From contig NW_003314358.1 of the NCBI RefSeq assembly GCF_000143415.4, positions 128,961 through 192,960 on the forward strand: a stretch of 64,000 nt of DNA, given 5' to 3'. The notes under the pieces are model-generated. The model saw only the letters and a program-made list of their open reading frames with translations. It was not told the origin of the DNA and did not search any database. Position numbers and translations under genes: made by a program. The stretch comes from Selaginella moellendorffii (lineage: Eukaryota; Streptophyta; Lycopodiopsida; Selaginellales; Selaginellaceae). This document shows positions 10,836 through 21,215 of this stretch, in pieces. How positions within the stretch are numbered: position 1 is the first letter of the stretch; every line of letters begins with the position of its first letter.

Positions 10836-13522
10836 TTAAGAGCCGGGAGAGGAGCTGTCTGGTATCATTCGTAATGGACTGTACTGGTGCTTGAATTCCA
10901 CACGGCTTCTCGTGGTGACCGCATCCAGGACCTCTGCGTCGCTGGTACCTACACGCTTCGGCGAAGAGCGCGCTCTCACAGGCGATAAAGGTAGCGGTGA
11001 TCCTCCTCCTTCCATCCGGAGTGGCGATCTCATCACATCCTGCCGTGGTGATCTCAAAACTTCCATCGTGGATTCGGCTTCCTGTACGTCGAAAAACGAA
11101 GAAAAAATGTAATTAGCACCAGGAAGATCACGAAGTCAAGCTTACTCTCATTGCGCTGTTGTATGGCATTGCGGGGGCCTCTTCGTACTCGGCGGCGTCC
11201 AGCTCTTGCAAGTGGTGTGCCTTGAAGAACTTTGGTAGAACGTATTGGCGAATCGGCACCAGGAGCATGATGAGCAAGGGGAACAGGACACCGGCAATTG
11301 GGATCCACGTAATCCCAAAGCAGGCCAGGAGATATACGAACTGGAACAGTGTGAAGATAATTATCGTCTTGAATGGGACTGTCTCCACGAACGCGGCATG
11401 CACGTCCTCCAGGACTCTGACAGGGAATGTTTGTGGATGTTAGAATCGCTACGAAAGGAAAAGAAACGAAAAAGAGAGAAAAGGGTTTTACGTACTTGAA
11501 TCTGCGGCTGGGTGCGGTGAAGAGCAGCAAGATCCTCTCCCAGAACTGGTTTCCTGGCAAGCTCTCTATCGCCATGACGGCAAAGTAGCCCCATAAAACT
11601 GAAGTTGGGATTTTCTTGATCAGTGGCATGGCACCGACGCAGCCTCCAACAAGCAAAGACTGTAAAAGGTTGCTAACTCGTTGCTCTTTCACTTCCACGG
11701 GGAGCAAGTCATCGACGTCCTTTTCCGGGTCGAAAACGCTAGTGTCAACTGGCAGTCCTGACAATACCGAGTCTGCCGAAGTGTATTGAGAAGTTTCTTC
11801 TTTCAGTTCTTTCAATACCTAGAATTAAGAGCTTATGTCATTGGCAACGTTTTCAGTTTGAAAAGGCCACGTACCCGAGATGATGCTGGCTGAAACCGAA
11901 GTGGTGACTCCATCTCCTTGTACGCAGATTGTAAGTTACCGTAAAGCTGTCCCAGAGTTTCGTTGTTATTGATGCTCGACTTTGCCGTCTTTACTAGCTT
12001 ATCGCGGTTAATCTGCAAGCATTCGCTTTGAGTTAGCCTCGCAAGAATGACGAACTTGGGCCGACCTGGTGTTTTAGCGTTGCTAGGCTCTTCGTGTGCA
12101 TGGGAGACTGCGGAATGACTCCATTCGAAGGTGGTATTCCAAGCAGGCCACAGATAATAACCATTCCACCTAGCAGTAGCAGATCATAGTGGTAAGAAGA
12201 GGGCTTGCGCAAGTTGAATTCCTTCTGTTGAGCCAGCTGGGAAGCAACACTGTGATCAAAATAATAGAGCACTGCGATCATGGTTGCTGGAATGAACGCG
12301 CCTATGATGTATAAAATAGGAACATCCCGCATTTCCTGGGTACGGAGAATCAGATAAGTAAGCCAGAAAAGTCAAGCAAAACTACAACGAACCTTGATCA
12401 CTGTCCAATTTGCCATAGCACGATGTGACCAAGGATTCGGACTGTATAGACGTCTTGGAATCCCAGCTGGAGTGTCATTCGCGGCGGCATAAGAAATGCC
12501 AGTCCACACGAGAACCATGAGCGGAAGTCCATAGTCAGCTATTAAACCACGCATCCAGCCTGTAAGATGGTAAATCCGAAATTAGAAATGCTGAAGGCTT
12601 CATTTTCTAAGAGCGTACCAGCACCATAGCGCCAGGACCTTGCCTTCCTGCTTTTCAATCCTGTAAGCAGCAGACCGAACGAAAGTACCAAGCCAAACAT
12701 GCCATTTGAAAAGCGCCAGGGCGTGCTGAACTCTTGCAACGAAGGATCGTCTCGCTTGGGTATACGAAACTCCCCGACAATACCCTGTAACACCGAGTTG
12801 TTTTTTAGTAGAATACCTCGCTGAAACGTACTTGCCTTGATTGCTTGCTGCATGAAAAGGCCTGCAATGAGCATTCCAAAGAGTTCTCCGGCAATTCTCG
12901 TAAACCTGTTGATGATAGAACAAGCCCCCAAGATTGCTAAGAGAAACAGCAAAATTGCAACCCAAACGCAGACCCTGCCAACACGAACTGCATCAGTAAA
13001 GCTCAAAAATTCGATATACTCTTACCATCCCGTCCAGGCCAAGAAAAGCTTGGGGCCTAGATCGTCCCTGTTCTTTGCAAAGTCATACATAAACGTATAC
13101 ATAATGACTGTTGGTTCTGCAACTCCAAGGATGAGTAAAGGTTGGCCTCCAATGATCGAGTGTAGGAGCCCACAGAGAGAAGTGGATGCAAGAGTTTGCA
13201 CGGCAGTTAAGATTCCATCTGAAAGCGTGGCGAAAAGAGGTGTCAAAAGATGTCATGAAATCCAAAAACTAACTTGTATCTCTATCGAGTTGCTCTCCAA
13301 AAGATATTACTGGAATGGCCGAAGCGAAAAAGATGTATGTCGTGGGAGCAAATATTCTGGAAAGCAAAAAATTGCGAAACGCTCACATCAATCAACTCAA
13401 GACTACAATGGAGCAAACCTGTAGCCAGCATTCCAGCCGCCAATCCAGTCCTGCCTGTAACATTTTATACGCCCCTTGACGTCGTTTAAAATTCCTCGGA
13501 AAGGAACGAATGTCTCTTCCAT
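10836..13522 (-). CDS. BOR: BOR-type borate efflux transporter (SLC4-like)
   Basis: Eleven exons on the minus strand: 13522-13419, 13356-13274, 13218-13026, 12974-12836, 12784-12619, 12559-12393, 12335-12066, 12012-11875, 11818-11496, 11416-11146, 11081-10836. They give 699 residues, the usual length for plant BOR proteins. The start METFVP-type peptide ([18 protein letters not shown]) is the family N terminus. Family signatures follow in order: [137 protein letters not shown]. The protein is a multi-pass plasma-membrane anion exporter moving borate for boron homeostasis (family knowledge). The last exon encodes a Ser/Pro/Arg-rich cytosolic tail. One intron is GC-AG. A decayed copy lies at 6126-7140. 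Confidence 0.95.
12785..12835 (-). other. 51-nt GC-AG intron in the borate transporter gene
   Basis: BOR homologues read AIKG(L/I)V.EFRIP without interruption. Here AIK and GIVGEFRIP are separated by 51 nt starting GCAAGT and ending ACAG. No GT donor fits. Removal restores the family sequence. The segment is 17 codons with no stop, so retention would give an in-frame insertion. Confidence 0.8.
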
Positions 13523-16285
13523 TTTGAAGCAAAAGGTGGTGATGATGGTATCGGGAAGTCAAGAAAATGAAGAAGAAGAGGAGGCTTATCAGATGCAGGC
13601 TACGGGCAAAACTGGATTGGTTCTGTTAGCGCCCCCATTCTCTTATTCGTATCTCGGAGAAAATTAAGTTAGAACTCGCTGCACGAAGATCAGGAAAAAA
13701 GTGAAAGAACCATTATGAATAAGGAATCAGAACCATGTACCTTGATATTGTGAAGTATATCTTTTGCCCCTTATTCCAAATCTCGACGCAGCGATGCACA
13801 GTGCTCCAAAAGGTGGAACTTCGTACATCTTGTTGGTGTCGTTGCAAGAAGCTCTGAAAGCTCGAGCAGCAGCATGGAGCAACAGTAGCAACCCGGTAGG
13901 GAGCAACGAAAAGAAGCTTTAGCGATCCATGACTTTGATGGACGATATTATACGCTCCAGAGAAAAATTAGTTCCCCTCTCCATGGTAAACACGTTGAAA
14001 AGAAATTGGGATCTGAGCAGCGACTTGGCACTTAGCGCATCATCACCCCCATGTTGATCTCTGGAGCAGCAATCGCGACGACTTTGCTGGTGTGCTTATT
14101 TTACGGGATCCGCGATGCCCAGTGAAGCTTCTCCGAGGCTTTTACTTCGCAGGAATTCATATAGTAATTCTGTGGAAGAGTAGCAACGACGCATGGAGCT
14201 CTGGCATGGAGCTGGAAGAACAAAAAAAAAAGAAAAGAAAAGAAAAACAGAGAGAAACACGGAGTGATCAAAAAACGAGAAAAAAGACGCGGATGGCAAA
14301 TCAATAACATACCTGTGATTGATGATCGGTGATCTCTCTCTCTCTTCCTTCTGCCACGGTTTATTCGGAGTGAATGCCTCTCTGTGTTGTAAACAGCTGG
14401 CAATGAAAACCAAGTGCTACCAGACCGCTGGTCGAGCCTTTAACTCCCAAAAGCCACTCTTTGGTAGGGGTTTACATACTTACATGGCGGCTTCTTTCTT
14501 TCTTCTCGGGAGGACGAAGAACAAATATTATGGCCTCCTCCGGAGTTGATCCAAGCGGAACGCTCGCTAGTCGCTTTTAGCGAGGCATCCTGGAAAGAAA
14601 GAAGAAAACCACGGCTTAGCGAGAGATTGCCATTGCCGGACCGAGGACCGAGGACCCCCTCGATACAAATGCGATCTGCGGAGAGAAGCTCTAGCGCTCT
14701 AGCGAGGCATCGCGAATGGCATCGACGGTCGCAGAGCTTAGCGCGCGGCCATAATCATCGACGGAGGCATCCGATGGAGCAAGAAAGATCGATGAGAGCT
14801 AGCGCGCCATATCCCGTGACGCCAGTCTTGATCCTGCGGGGCAAGAAAGGGACCTAGATCAGGGCGCGATTCGCAATGCCGGGCGATATTTCGAGAATGC
14901 CAGCGCTGGACAAGAGATTTGGGAGGGAGTGCGCTGCGATCCAGCAAATACCTCGATCGATCGATCAAACACACTGCCGCTCGCCGCGCAGTCGATCAAG
15001 GAGAGAACAAGAAGAAGCAAGGAACACAGAGCGCTCAAGTAGGCGCTACAGGACAAGGTCACGCTAAGCAGTGCTCCTTAACCTCCGGTAAAAGCTAGAA
15101 ACGGCCATAGAACCCTGAACCTCGCCAGAATATGCTTCAATCCGACAGAATATCCTGCGCACTTGACGGAGAAGAACATTCCGAGCATCGTGGGTTTTCA
15201 TTAACTAACTGAAAGTGGAGGATAAAAGAATCTTACCATTTTGAGTGCTGTAAAAATCTAAGGTGATAAGACCGTGTAAATAACAGGAATGGGAACAATA
15301 GCTGGGATATTTGAATCTGTCTGTCTCATGCTTCTTGGTTGACACTGCTAGACCTTGTAAACAGTATATGAATGAATCATAGCTGAATGAACGATAGCCA
15401 TGATCGAAGCATAATTTACGTCATATATATTGCAATTAAGATGAGAGTATTTACAATAGCAAAGTCAACTAACACTCTCATGAATGCTCATACCTGATAC
15501 CAAAGCTTGTGTGTAAATCTTGGACGTGCTAGGCAGCAACTATGTCGTTAGTGCACGAGCCTATGATCCTCTATGATCCTCTTTGCCCCCCAACAACCTA
15601 TCGTAGTAGCATGCGCGCCCTAATTTCCGCACCCCCTAATTCTCGTAGATGGTTCGCTGGGAGCTCTCTTTCTTAGAGATCCCATGGAGCAAAGCAAGTC
15701 CATATTCGTCCGGAAATAAAGAAAATAAGCTAGAAAACAAATACAATATTACATTTTCTAATAGTAAATAATTTACTAACAAAAAGAAATACGTATAGCC
15801 TAGATCCCTAGGACAGAAAAGCCGAGAAAAATGGTGGCGAGTTGCAAACAAAAGGACCCTTGCGCCTGTAAGGCTGAATTCCTGACGAGAGACGCAAGCC
15901 TAAACAAGGACTAGTCTCGGGAGGCCAACTGGCGGGTGGGGTTAGGGCACGCGCCACGTAAGCATGCACTTGGGAGCGTGGTCGTCATGTTTGCGCCATT
16001 CGTGTCTTTCCGCCTCGGGAAATAATGCGCGAAAACACAGTGGCTCTTGTCTTGGAAAGGGGGTGATTGCTCAATAATGGGTCTAGCACTTTAGATCCCC
16101 TTTTTTTCTTTCTTTCTTTCCAAATTCCCAAGCTCCAACCAAACTTTCGTCCTTGTCTTTGTGCATCTGAATCTGGGTGGCGGACTACGCGTTCTTTTGC
16201 AGTGTGGCCAGCCATGCAAGAACTAGAATATGTATAGGCGCTGGCTCGCAGGAATCGAACCCCCACCCCATTTTAAACGGGAAGA
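13523..16285. other. Intergenic; no gene recognised
   Basis: This is the 5' flank of the borate transporter and the upstream region of the first PPR gene. Short open frames (13800-13920; 14049-14123 with a hydrophobic stretch GAAIATTLLVCLFYG) hint at decayed coding DNA but match nothing I know. 14219-14250 is an A-rich tract. 14680-14800 repeats short TAGCGC/AGCGAGGCATC strings. Confidence 0.5.
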
Positions 16286-16300
16286 TTTTGGCGCGAAAAA
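16286..16300. promoter_or_regulatory. E2F-type site
   Basis: TTTTGGCGCGAAAAA contains overlapping TTTGGCGC and GCGCGAAA, the canonical plant E2F/DP binding site on both strands. It lies about 400 bp upstream of the PPR start at 16695 and about 300 bp upstream of its putative leader intron. Binding is inferred. Confidence 0.5.
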
Positions 16301-16600
16301 AGCCCTAAATTGGTCTTAGGTTGGGGCAATGGCGAGGCGCTGGCGATGGATATTTCGATCGATCCGGGAGGCGCTGGCTAAAATTTCGATCGCTCCTCAA
16401 TCCAGGTAACTCGGTGGCCTTGATTGGGATGCGCATTTGAGCTGGCCTTCTCTGGCGAGCAAAATCACAGGCGCTACTACTGGAGATTCCAGAACAATAG
16501 ACAAAGCTGCGCTGGACGTACGCCTTGTTTTTTATTTTCTTCTTCTCTGAGTCGTGAAGTGATGGAACTCGACAGCTTGAGGATTCCGCATTTATCCCAG

Positions 16601-16668
16601 GTAAGCTGAGCTTGCTTGAAATCTAGAACTAAGACTAATGATCCTAAAACTCTTCCAAATTGTCACAG
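16601..16668 (+). other. Probable 5'-UTR intron of the PPR gene
   Basis: A strong donor, TCCCAG followed by GTAAGC (16601), and an acceptor TTGTCACAG (ends 16668) enclose 68 nt, matching the intron size of neighbouring genes. Joining does not put the upstream open frame in phase with ATG 16695, so it would be a leader intron. Confidence 0.5.
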
Positions 16669-16694
16669 GGGGGCATTTTTTTTTTCTCGAATGA

Positions 16695-18374
16695 ATGGCT
16701 GCTCTAGTCCTGGACAGCCACCAGGTACAATCCTATGCAGCGCTTATCCGCCACTGTAGCGGCCACAGCGTCACGGAAGCCAGGAGAATCCACGGACTTA
16801 TCTCCGCAGCTGGTTACGACCAGGACAGGTTCCTGAGAAATCTTCTGATAGAGATGTACGGGCGATGCAAGCTTCTCGAAGAGGCGCTGCTCGTGTTCCA
16901 AGGAATCCGGTCTCCGAACCAGTTCTCCTACAACTTGCTACTGGCGGCATTCGCCCACAACGGGGAATTGCTCCAGGTACAGAAACTCTTCGACGACTTG
17001 CCCGCTCGGGACGTGGTCTCGTGGAATCTGGTGCTCACAGCCTCGGTCCAGCGGCAGCATAACCAGGAAGTTTTCGGCTACTACAGGAAGATGAGGCTCG
17101 AAGGATTTCGCTGCGACGAGATCACGTTTGTGACGATCCTCGCGGCCTGTACGAGTGTGGCGTTTCTATCCCAGGGACAGCTTGTCCATGCTCAGATCAT
17201 CGACGCCGGCCTGGAGCTTCACGTCTTGGTTGCAACAGCGCTGGTTCACATGTACGGGAGATGCTTAGAGGTGGATCGAGCGGTGCGAGTTTTCGAAGGC
17301 ATGGCCGAGAAGGACTTGGTGTCCTGGACGACGATGGTGGCTGTGTTTGCCGACACTGGGAATGTCCAGGAAGCTTGGAAGACGTTTAACCGGATGCCAC
17401 AGAGGAACGTAGTATCCTGGACGACAATGCTAGTTGCTTATGCGGAGAACGGACACTTGGAACGGGCAAAGTATCTCTTCGACAGGTTTCCTCAGCGGGA
17501 CGTGATCGCATGGAACGCAATGGTGACGGCTTACGTTAATGGGGGTGTTCTAGACGGGGCAAGGTCGGTTTTTGATGAGATGGTGGAGAGAAGCAAGGCA
17601 ACTTGGAACGTCATGCTCACGGGATATGCCCAGGGAGGGCATGCCTTGGAGGCCTGGGAGCTCTTCAGGAAGATGGACTTGGAAGGTTTCCAGCCGGACA
17701 AGATAAGCTTCGTGTGTGTGCTCGAGAGCTTGCCCGGGGATTCAGCAGAAGCAGGGATCGTTCACCGTGAAGCGCTGGAAACAGGTGACATTTCGGAGGT
17801 TTCAGTAGCGACTGCGCTCGTTCATATGTATGGCAAGTGCGGGAACCTGAGACGAGCGCGGGTGGTGTTTGAGGAGATGAAGAATCGCAGCCTCCTGTCG
17901 TGGAACGCCATGCTCACGGCGTATGCCCGCAACGGGCATGTCAGCAGCATGGTTGGATTCCTGAGCGAGATGAGCAACGGTGGCGTGGAGCTCAACGCTG
18001 TGACTTTTATCAGCGTTCTTGCGGGCTTTAGCCACAGAGGCCTGCTCAAAGACGGCCACCGCAACTTCATCTCGATCGTTGCCGACTATGGAATCATGCC
18101 GATACTGGATCACTACATCTGCATGGTCGATTTGCTCGGAAGAGCTGGACAGGTCGAGGAAGCCAAGGAGCTGATTGAAAACATGCCGTTTGATGCCGAC
18201 TCCGCTACATGGACTGCTCTCTTGAGCGCTTCCAGGATTCACAAAAACGGATCAAACGACACTGCGGCTGCTGCTCCTGAGAAGCTCATCGAGTGCCATC
18301 CTCAAATCTCCGGGCCTTACGTGCTGCTGTCAAACATCTACGAGAGCCCGTCAAAGCTAGCAGCACGAGGCTAG
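16695..18374 (+). CDS. PPR protein, PLS type, truncated in the E region
   Basis: Intronless, 559 residues, starting MAALVLDSHQVQSYAALIR. An N-terminal HSVTEARRIHGLI segment is followed by about a dozen PPR motifs, visible from the repeating VVSWNxxLxAxxxxGH and LVHMYGRCG signatures (for example DVIAWNAMVTAYVNGG, SLLSWNAMLTAYARNGH). It ends with the MVDLLGRAGQVEEAKELI and ATWTALLSASRIH signatures that normally lead into E, E+ and DYW domains. The chain stops at YVLLSNIYESPSKLAARG, partway through E. PPR proteins of this class bind organellar RNA and act in C-to-U editing, mostly in plastids or mitochondria (family knowledge); without its own DYW domain it would need a partner. ATG 16691 is out of frame. 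It overlaps the next gene tail-to-tail by 18 bp. Confidence 0.88.
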   Translation: MAALVLDSHQVQSYAALIRHCSGHSVTEARRIHGLISAAGYDQDRFLRNLLIEMYGRCKLLEEALLVFQGIRSPNQFSYNLLLAAFAHNGELLQVQKLFDDLPARDVVSWNLVLTASVQRQHNQEVFGYYRKMRLEGFRCDEITFVTILAACTSVAFLSQGQLVHAQIIDAGLELHVLVATALVHMYGRCLEVDRAVRVFEGMAEKDLVSWTTMVAVFADTGNVQEAWKTFNRMPQRNVVSWTTMLVAYAENGHLERAKYLFDRFPQRDVIAWNAMVTAYVNGGVLDGARSVFDEMVERSKATWNVMLTGYAQGGHALEAWELFRKMDLEGFQPDKISFVCVLESLPGDSAEAGIVHREALETGDISEVSVATALVHMYGKCGNLRRARVVFEEMKNRSLLSWNAMLTAYARNGHVSSMVGFLSEMSNGGVELNAVTFISVLAGFSHRGLLKDGHRNFISIVADYGIMPILDHYICMVDLLGRAGQVEEAKELIENMPFDADSATWTALLSASRIHKNGSNDTAAAAPEKLIECHPQISGPYVLLSNIYESPSKLAARG

Positions 18375-20561
18375 AACATCGTCCGAGTTTGCAGCTTCGA
18401 CGTTGGTGTTGGACAGCATCACGCATGCCGCGGCTCGAAACTCCGGGCTCATCTCCACGAGCCGCTCGGCTGCTCGCTGGCCGCATTCGGCACTGGCGTT
18501 CCTCCGGCAGGCCCCCAGCAAAGTCATCCACGCGATGTCGTCTGGCTCAAACGGCATGGTATTGATGAGCTCCTCCGCTTCCCGGAGCTTCCCACGCCTG
18601 CAAAGAGCGTCGACTACGCAGACAAAGTGATCCTTCTTTGGAGCGATCCCAAAGTCCTGCTGCATCGACAAGAAGAAGAACCAAGCCTCGGACGCGGCCG
18701 CAGCACTGGCGGTGTGGCTACACGCAGAGAGAACATTGACGAAAGTTATGCTGGTAACGTCCACTCCCTCGAGCTTCATGGCTTGGAACAGCTCCAGTGC
18801 CTCTCGGCCATGACCATTCGCAGCGTAAGCTCCGATCATCGAGTTCCAAGTCACTTCGTTCGGCCGGGGCATGGTATCAAACACACTCCGGGCCGTGGGA
18901 AGAGCTCCACATTCGCTATACATGGACAGGAGCGCGCTGGCCACCACAGTGTTGCAGCCGAGGCCGGTCTCTACAGCTTCGACGTGGATCCTCTTTCCTT
19001 CGGCAAGCAGTGACAGGCTTCCACACGCGTTCAAGGCCGTGGAGAAGGAGCTCTCGTCCGGAAGGAAGCCATCCAAGTCCATCAACTTGAACACCTCCAC
19101 AGCTTCTCTCTGGCAGCCATTGTGGACGAAGCAAGTAGCCATCATGTTCCACACGACGGCGCTGCGAACCGGGAGGCTGTCAAACATCCGCTTGGTCTGC
19201 TCGATCTCGCCTCTCAAGCTGTGAGCCTGCATCACCACCGTGTACACGACCAAGTCGAGTTCCGGCATGGCTTCCAAGACGTCCCGCGACTCCTCGAGCA
19301 GTCCCTTTTGAGCGAAGCCGTAAGCCAGAGCTGCCCAAGAGAGAGCATCACAGCCGGGCATCCTCTCCAGCACCGCTCTCGCCAAGTCGAAGAGCTCGGC
19401 TCGAGCACAAACCGTGATCAGGCTCGTCCAGCACACGACGTCTCTCCTGGGCATTCGATCGAAGACCATCTTCGCGTCACCGGCCTGGTGCTCGTTCTGC
19501 GCGTAGGCCGCGAGCATCACAGTCCAGCAGACACTGTCGTGGCTGGGCATCTTCCAGAACGCATCCTTGACGCTCCGGCCATCGCTCTCCTCGCTCCCTG
19601 GAAACGTTTGCAGCAGCAAAGTCCAGGACACTAGATCACGACCAGACGGCATTCGATGGAAGTAGCCTCGCGCGCGCTCCAGATCGCCGGACTGAGTGAA
19701 AGCTCGGATCATCGTGTTCCAAGTCACCGTGTTCTTCCCCTCCATCGACTCAAACAGCTTCGCAGCGTCTTGATAATGTCCGTTTTGCGCATAGGCGTTT
19801 ATCATGGTGTTCCGAGAGAATAGATCCTCGCAAGCCATTCTCTCAAACAAGAGCTTCGCACTGCGAATATCCCCGGACATGGCATATACCGCTACGGCAA
19901 CATTCCAAGATACCACATCCTTGTCCGGCATCTCATCGAATATATTTTTTACCTGGGAAGTTTTACCGGCTCGACAATATGCTGACATTAAAGAGTTCCA
20001 CGAGATTCTATCCAGGAGAGGGGTCTTGTAGAAAACTTCTATGGCGTAGGAAACATGCCCGGCCTGGGCATATGCCGTGATTATGGCATTCCAACACACA
20101 GAGTCTCTACTGGGCATATCATCGAAAAGAGACCTTGCATCTACCAGCTGGGAGTTCTGGCAGTATCCAAGGATCATCACAGTTGTGGAGTAAACACTGT
20201 GAAGCGCCATCTTGTGGAAGATTGACGCCGCGTCGACAATATGCCCACTATGGGCATTTGCTGAAACGAGAAATGACCACGAGTGGAGGTTTTTCTGGCG
20301 AATGTGGTCGAATGCGGCAGATGCCAAGGCGATGCTGCCGGTGCTTGCGTACATCTTGACGAGAAAGTTCCCAAGTATAGTGCCGGTGTCGAGATTCTTG
20401 GCTCGGATCTCCGCGTGGAGACGCTGGCCGTCGTGGAGGCATTTGGATCGGCAGCAGTCGCGGAGGAGCTGTGAGTAGTGGTGGTGGTCTTCCTTGCTGG
20501 ACGACGCGAGAGCATCGTTTAGGCGGGCTAGGGATGAATTAGGCGATCTTGGAAAAACCAT
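18357..20561 (-). CDS. PPR protein, truncated in the E region; source of most relics here
   Basis: Intronless, 734 residues, starting MVFPRSPNSSLARLND. The segment YSQLLRDCCRSKCLHDGQRLHAEI is the usual start of plant PLS-class PPR proteins. It is followed by more than fifteen PPR motifs (for example NLHSWSFLVSANAHSGH, DSVCWNAIITAYAQAGH, DVVSWNVAVAVYAMSGD, EVTWNSMIGAYAANGHGREA). The end FVCVVDALCRRGKLREAEELI, DDIAWMTLLGACRRN and AACVMLSNTNVEAANSDDVLASCC stops in the E motif, so E+ and DYW are missing. An organellar RNA-binding role is expected from the family. Fragments of this gene recur at 3478-3600, 7160-7610, 10136-10400, 24880-25180 and 29671-29835. Its 3' end overlaps the convergent PPR gene by 18 bp. 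Confidence 0.88.
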   Translation of the reverse strand: MVFPRSPNSSLARLNDALASSSKEDHHHYSQLLRDCCRSKCLHDGQRLHAEIRAKNLDTGTILGNFLVKMYASTGSIALASAAFDHIRQKNLHSWSFLVSANAHSGHIVDAASIFHKMALHSVYSTTVMILGYCQNSQLVDARSLFDDMPSRDSVCWNAIITAYAQAGHVSYAIEVFYKTPLLDRISWNSLMSAYCRAGKTSQVKNIFDEMPDKDVVSWNVAVAVYAMSGDIRSAKLLFERMACEDLFSRNTMINAYAQNGHYQDAAKLFESMEGKNTVTWNTMIRAFTQSGDLERARGYFHRMPSGRDLVSWTLLLQTFPGSEESDGRSVKDAFWKMPSHDSVCWTVMLAAYAQNEHQAGDAKMVFDRMPRRDVVCWTSLITVCARAELFDLARAVLERMPGCDALSWAALAYGFAQKGLLEESRDVLEAMPELDLVVYTVVMQAHSLRGEIEQTKRMFDSLPVRSAVVWNMMATCFVHNGCQREAVEVFKLMDLDGFLPDESSFSTALNACGSLSLLAEGKRIHVEAVETGLGCNTVVASALLSMYSECGALPTARSVFDTMPRPNEVTWNSMIGAYAANGHGREALELFQAMKLEGVDVTSITFVNVLSACSHTASAAAASEAWFFFLSMQQDFGIAPKKDHFVCVVDALCRRGKLREAEELINTMPFEPDDIAWMTLLGACRRNASAECGQRAAERLVEMSPEFRAAACVMLSNTNVEAANSDDVLASCC

Positions 20562-20607
20562 GCATGATGCAAGGGTTAGAACTTAAAGATATTAACTTTG
20601 TGGAAAA

Positions 20608-21215
20608 ATGAATGATCTCGATCGCTCTATCCCAGCACGATCAAGATCAGCAGCACAAGAATGCGCTGGCTTGCAAGAAGGAAGGCAACTCCACGCACAG
20701 ATTTCATCGCAGGGACCAGCTGTTGCTAAATCTGCTGATGGCAGGATCGATCTGGCTCAGTATATCTTTGAAAGAATGCCGCTGATTCTTGGCATATGCC
20801 CAGAACGGGTATTTTCTACGGGCAGAGATTCTCTCCACTCAGGGATGCCGTGTCATGGAATTTGATGATCCAGGCATGAAGGAGTTGAGCCCATTGCAGT
20901 GACTTTTAGCAGCGTTTTCATGCCTGCAAGCCTCTTGGACACACACTTCCATTTCGAGGCTCTCGATCGAGGTTGTGTCCAATTCGCTTGTTTTCCTGTG
21001 AGAAACCTTGTCTCGTGGAGCTCCATGGTTGCTGTGTGGGTATAGTAGTGAAAGTTTGGCCGTGTTCCAAGCAATGGACTTGGAAGGCATGGCACCAAAC
21101 GATGAGTATCATATCTGCAGCATGTAGTCACGGGGACTCCTGGTATGTATAGGGATGGATTATTTAGAGTATCACTCCTTGCATTTAAGTGACTTGAGGA
21201 TCATCCAACACTCAA
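20608..21215 (+). pseudogene. Decayed inverted copy of the PPR gene at 22605-24284
   Basis: It begins ECAGLQEGRQLHAQIS as in the intact gene, then DLAQYIFERMP, then jumps to the HEGVEPNTVTLSSVF region, then VRNLVSWSSMVA, and ends with the same 3' block that encodes SLHLSDLRIIQHS (21175-21215). Large internal deletions and frameshifts inactivate it. It faces the intact gene, so the two form an inverted repeat around an AT-rich spacer. Confidence 0.85.

Noticed and set aside
12542-13006. Reading the transporter through the 51-nt segment as exon
   Set aside because: The family sequence AIKG-(V/I)V is contiguous in homologues, and the insert has splice signals (GCAAGT...ACAG).
14096-14413. 105-codon minus-strand ORF rich in Phe and Ser
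   Set aside because: It is driven by an A-rich tract on the plus strand and has no recognisable content.
16240-16275. tRNA gene on the minus strand suggested by GGTTCGATTCC
   Set aside because: No D-arm, anticodon arm or complementary acceptor stem can be placed around it.
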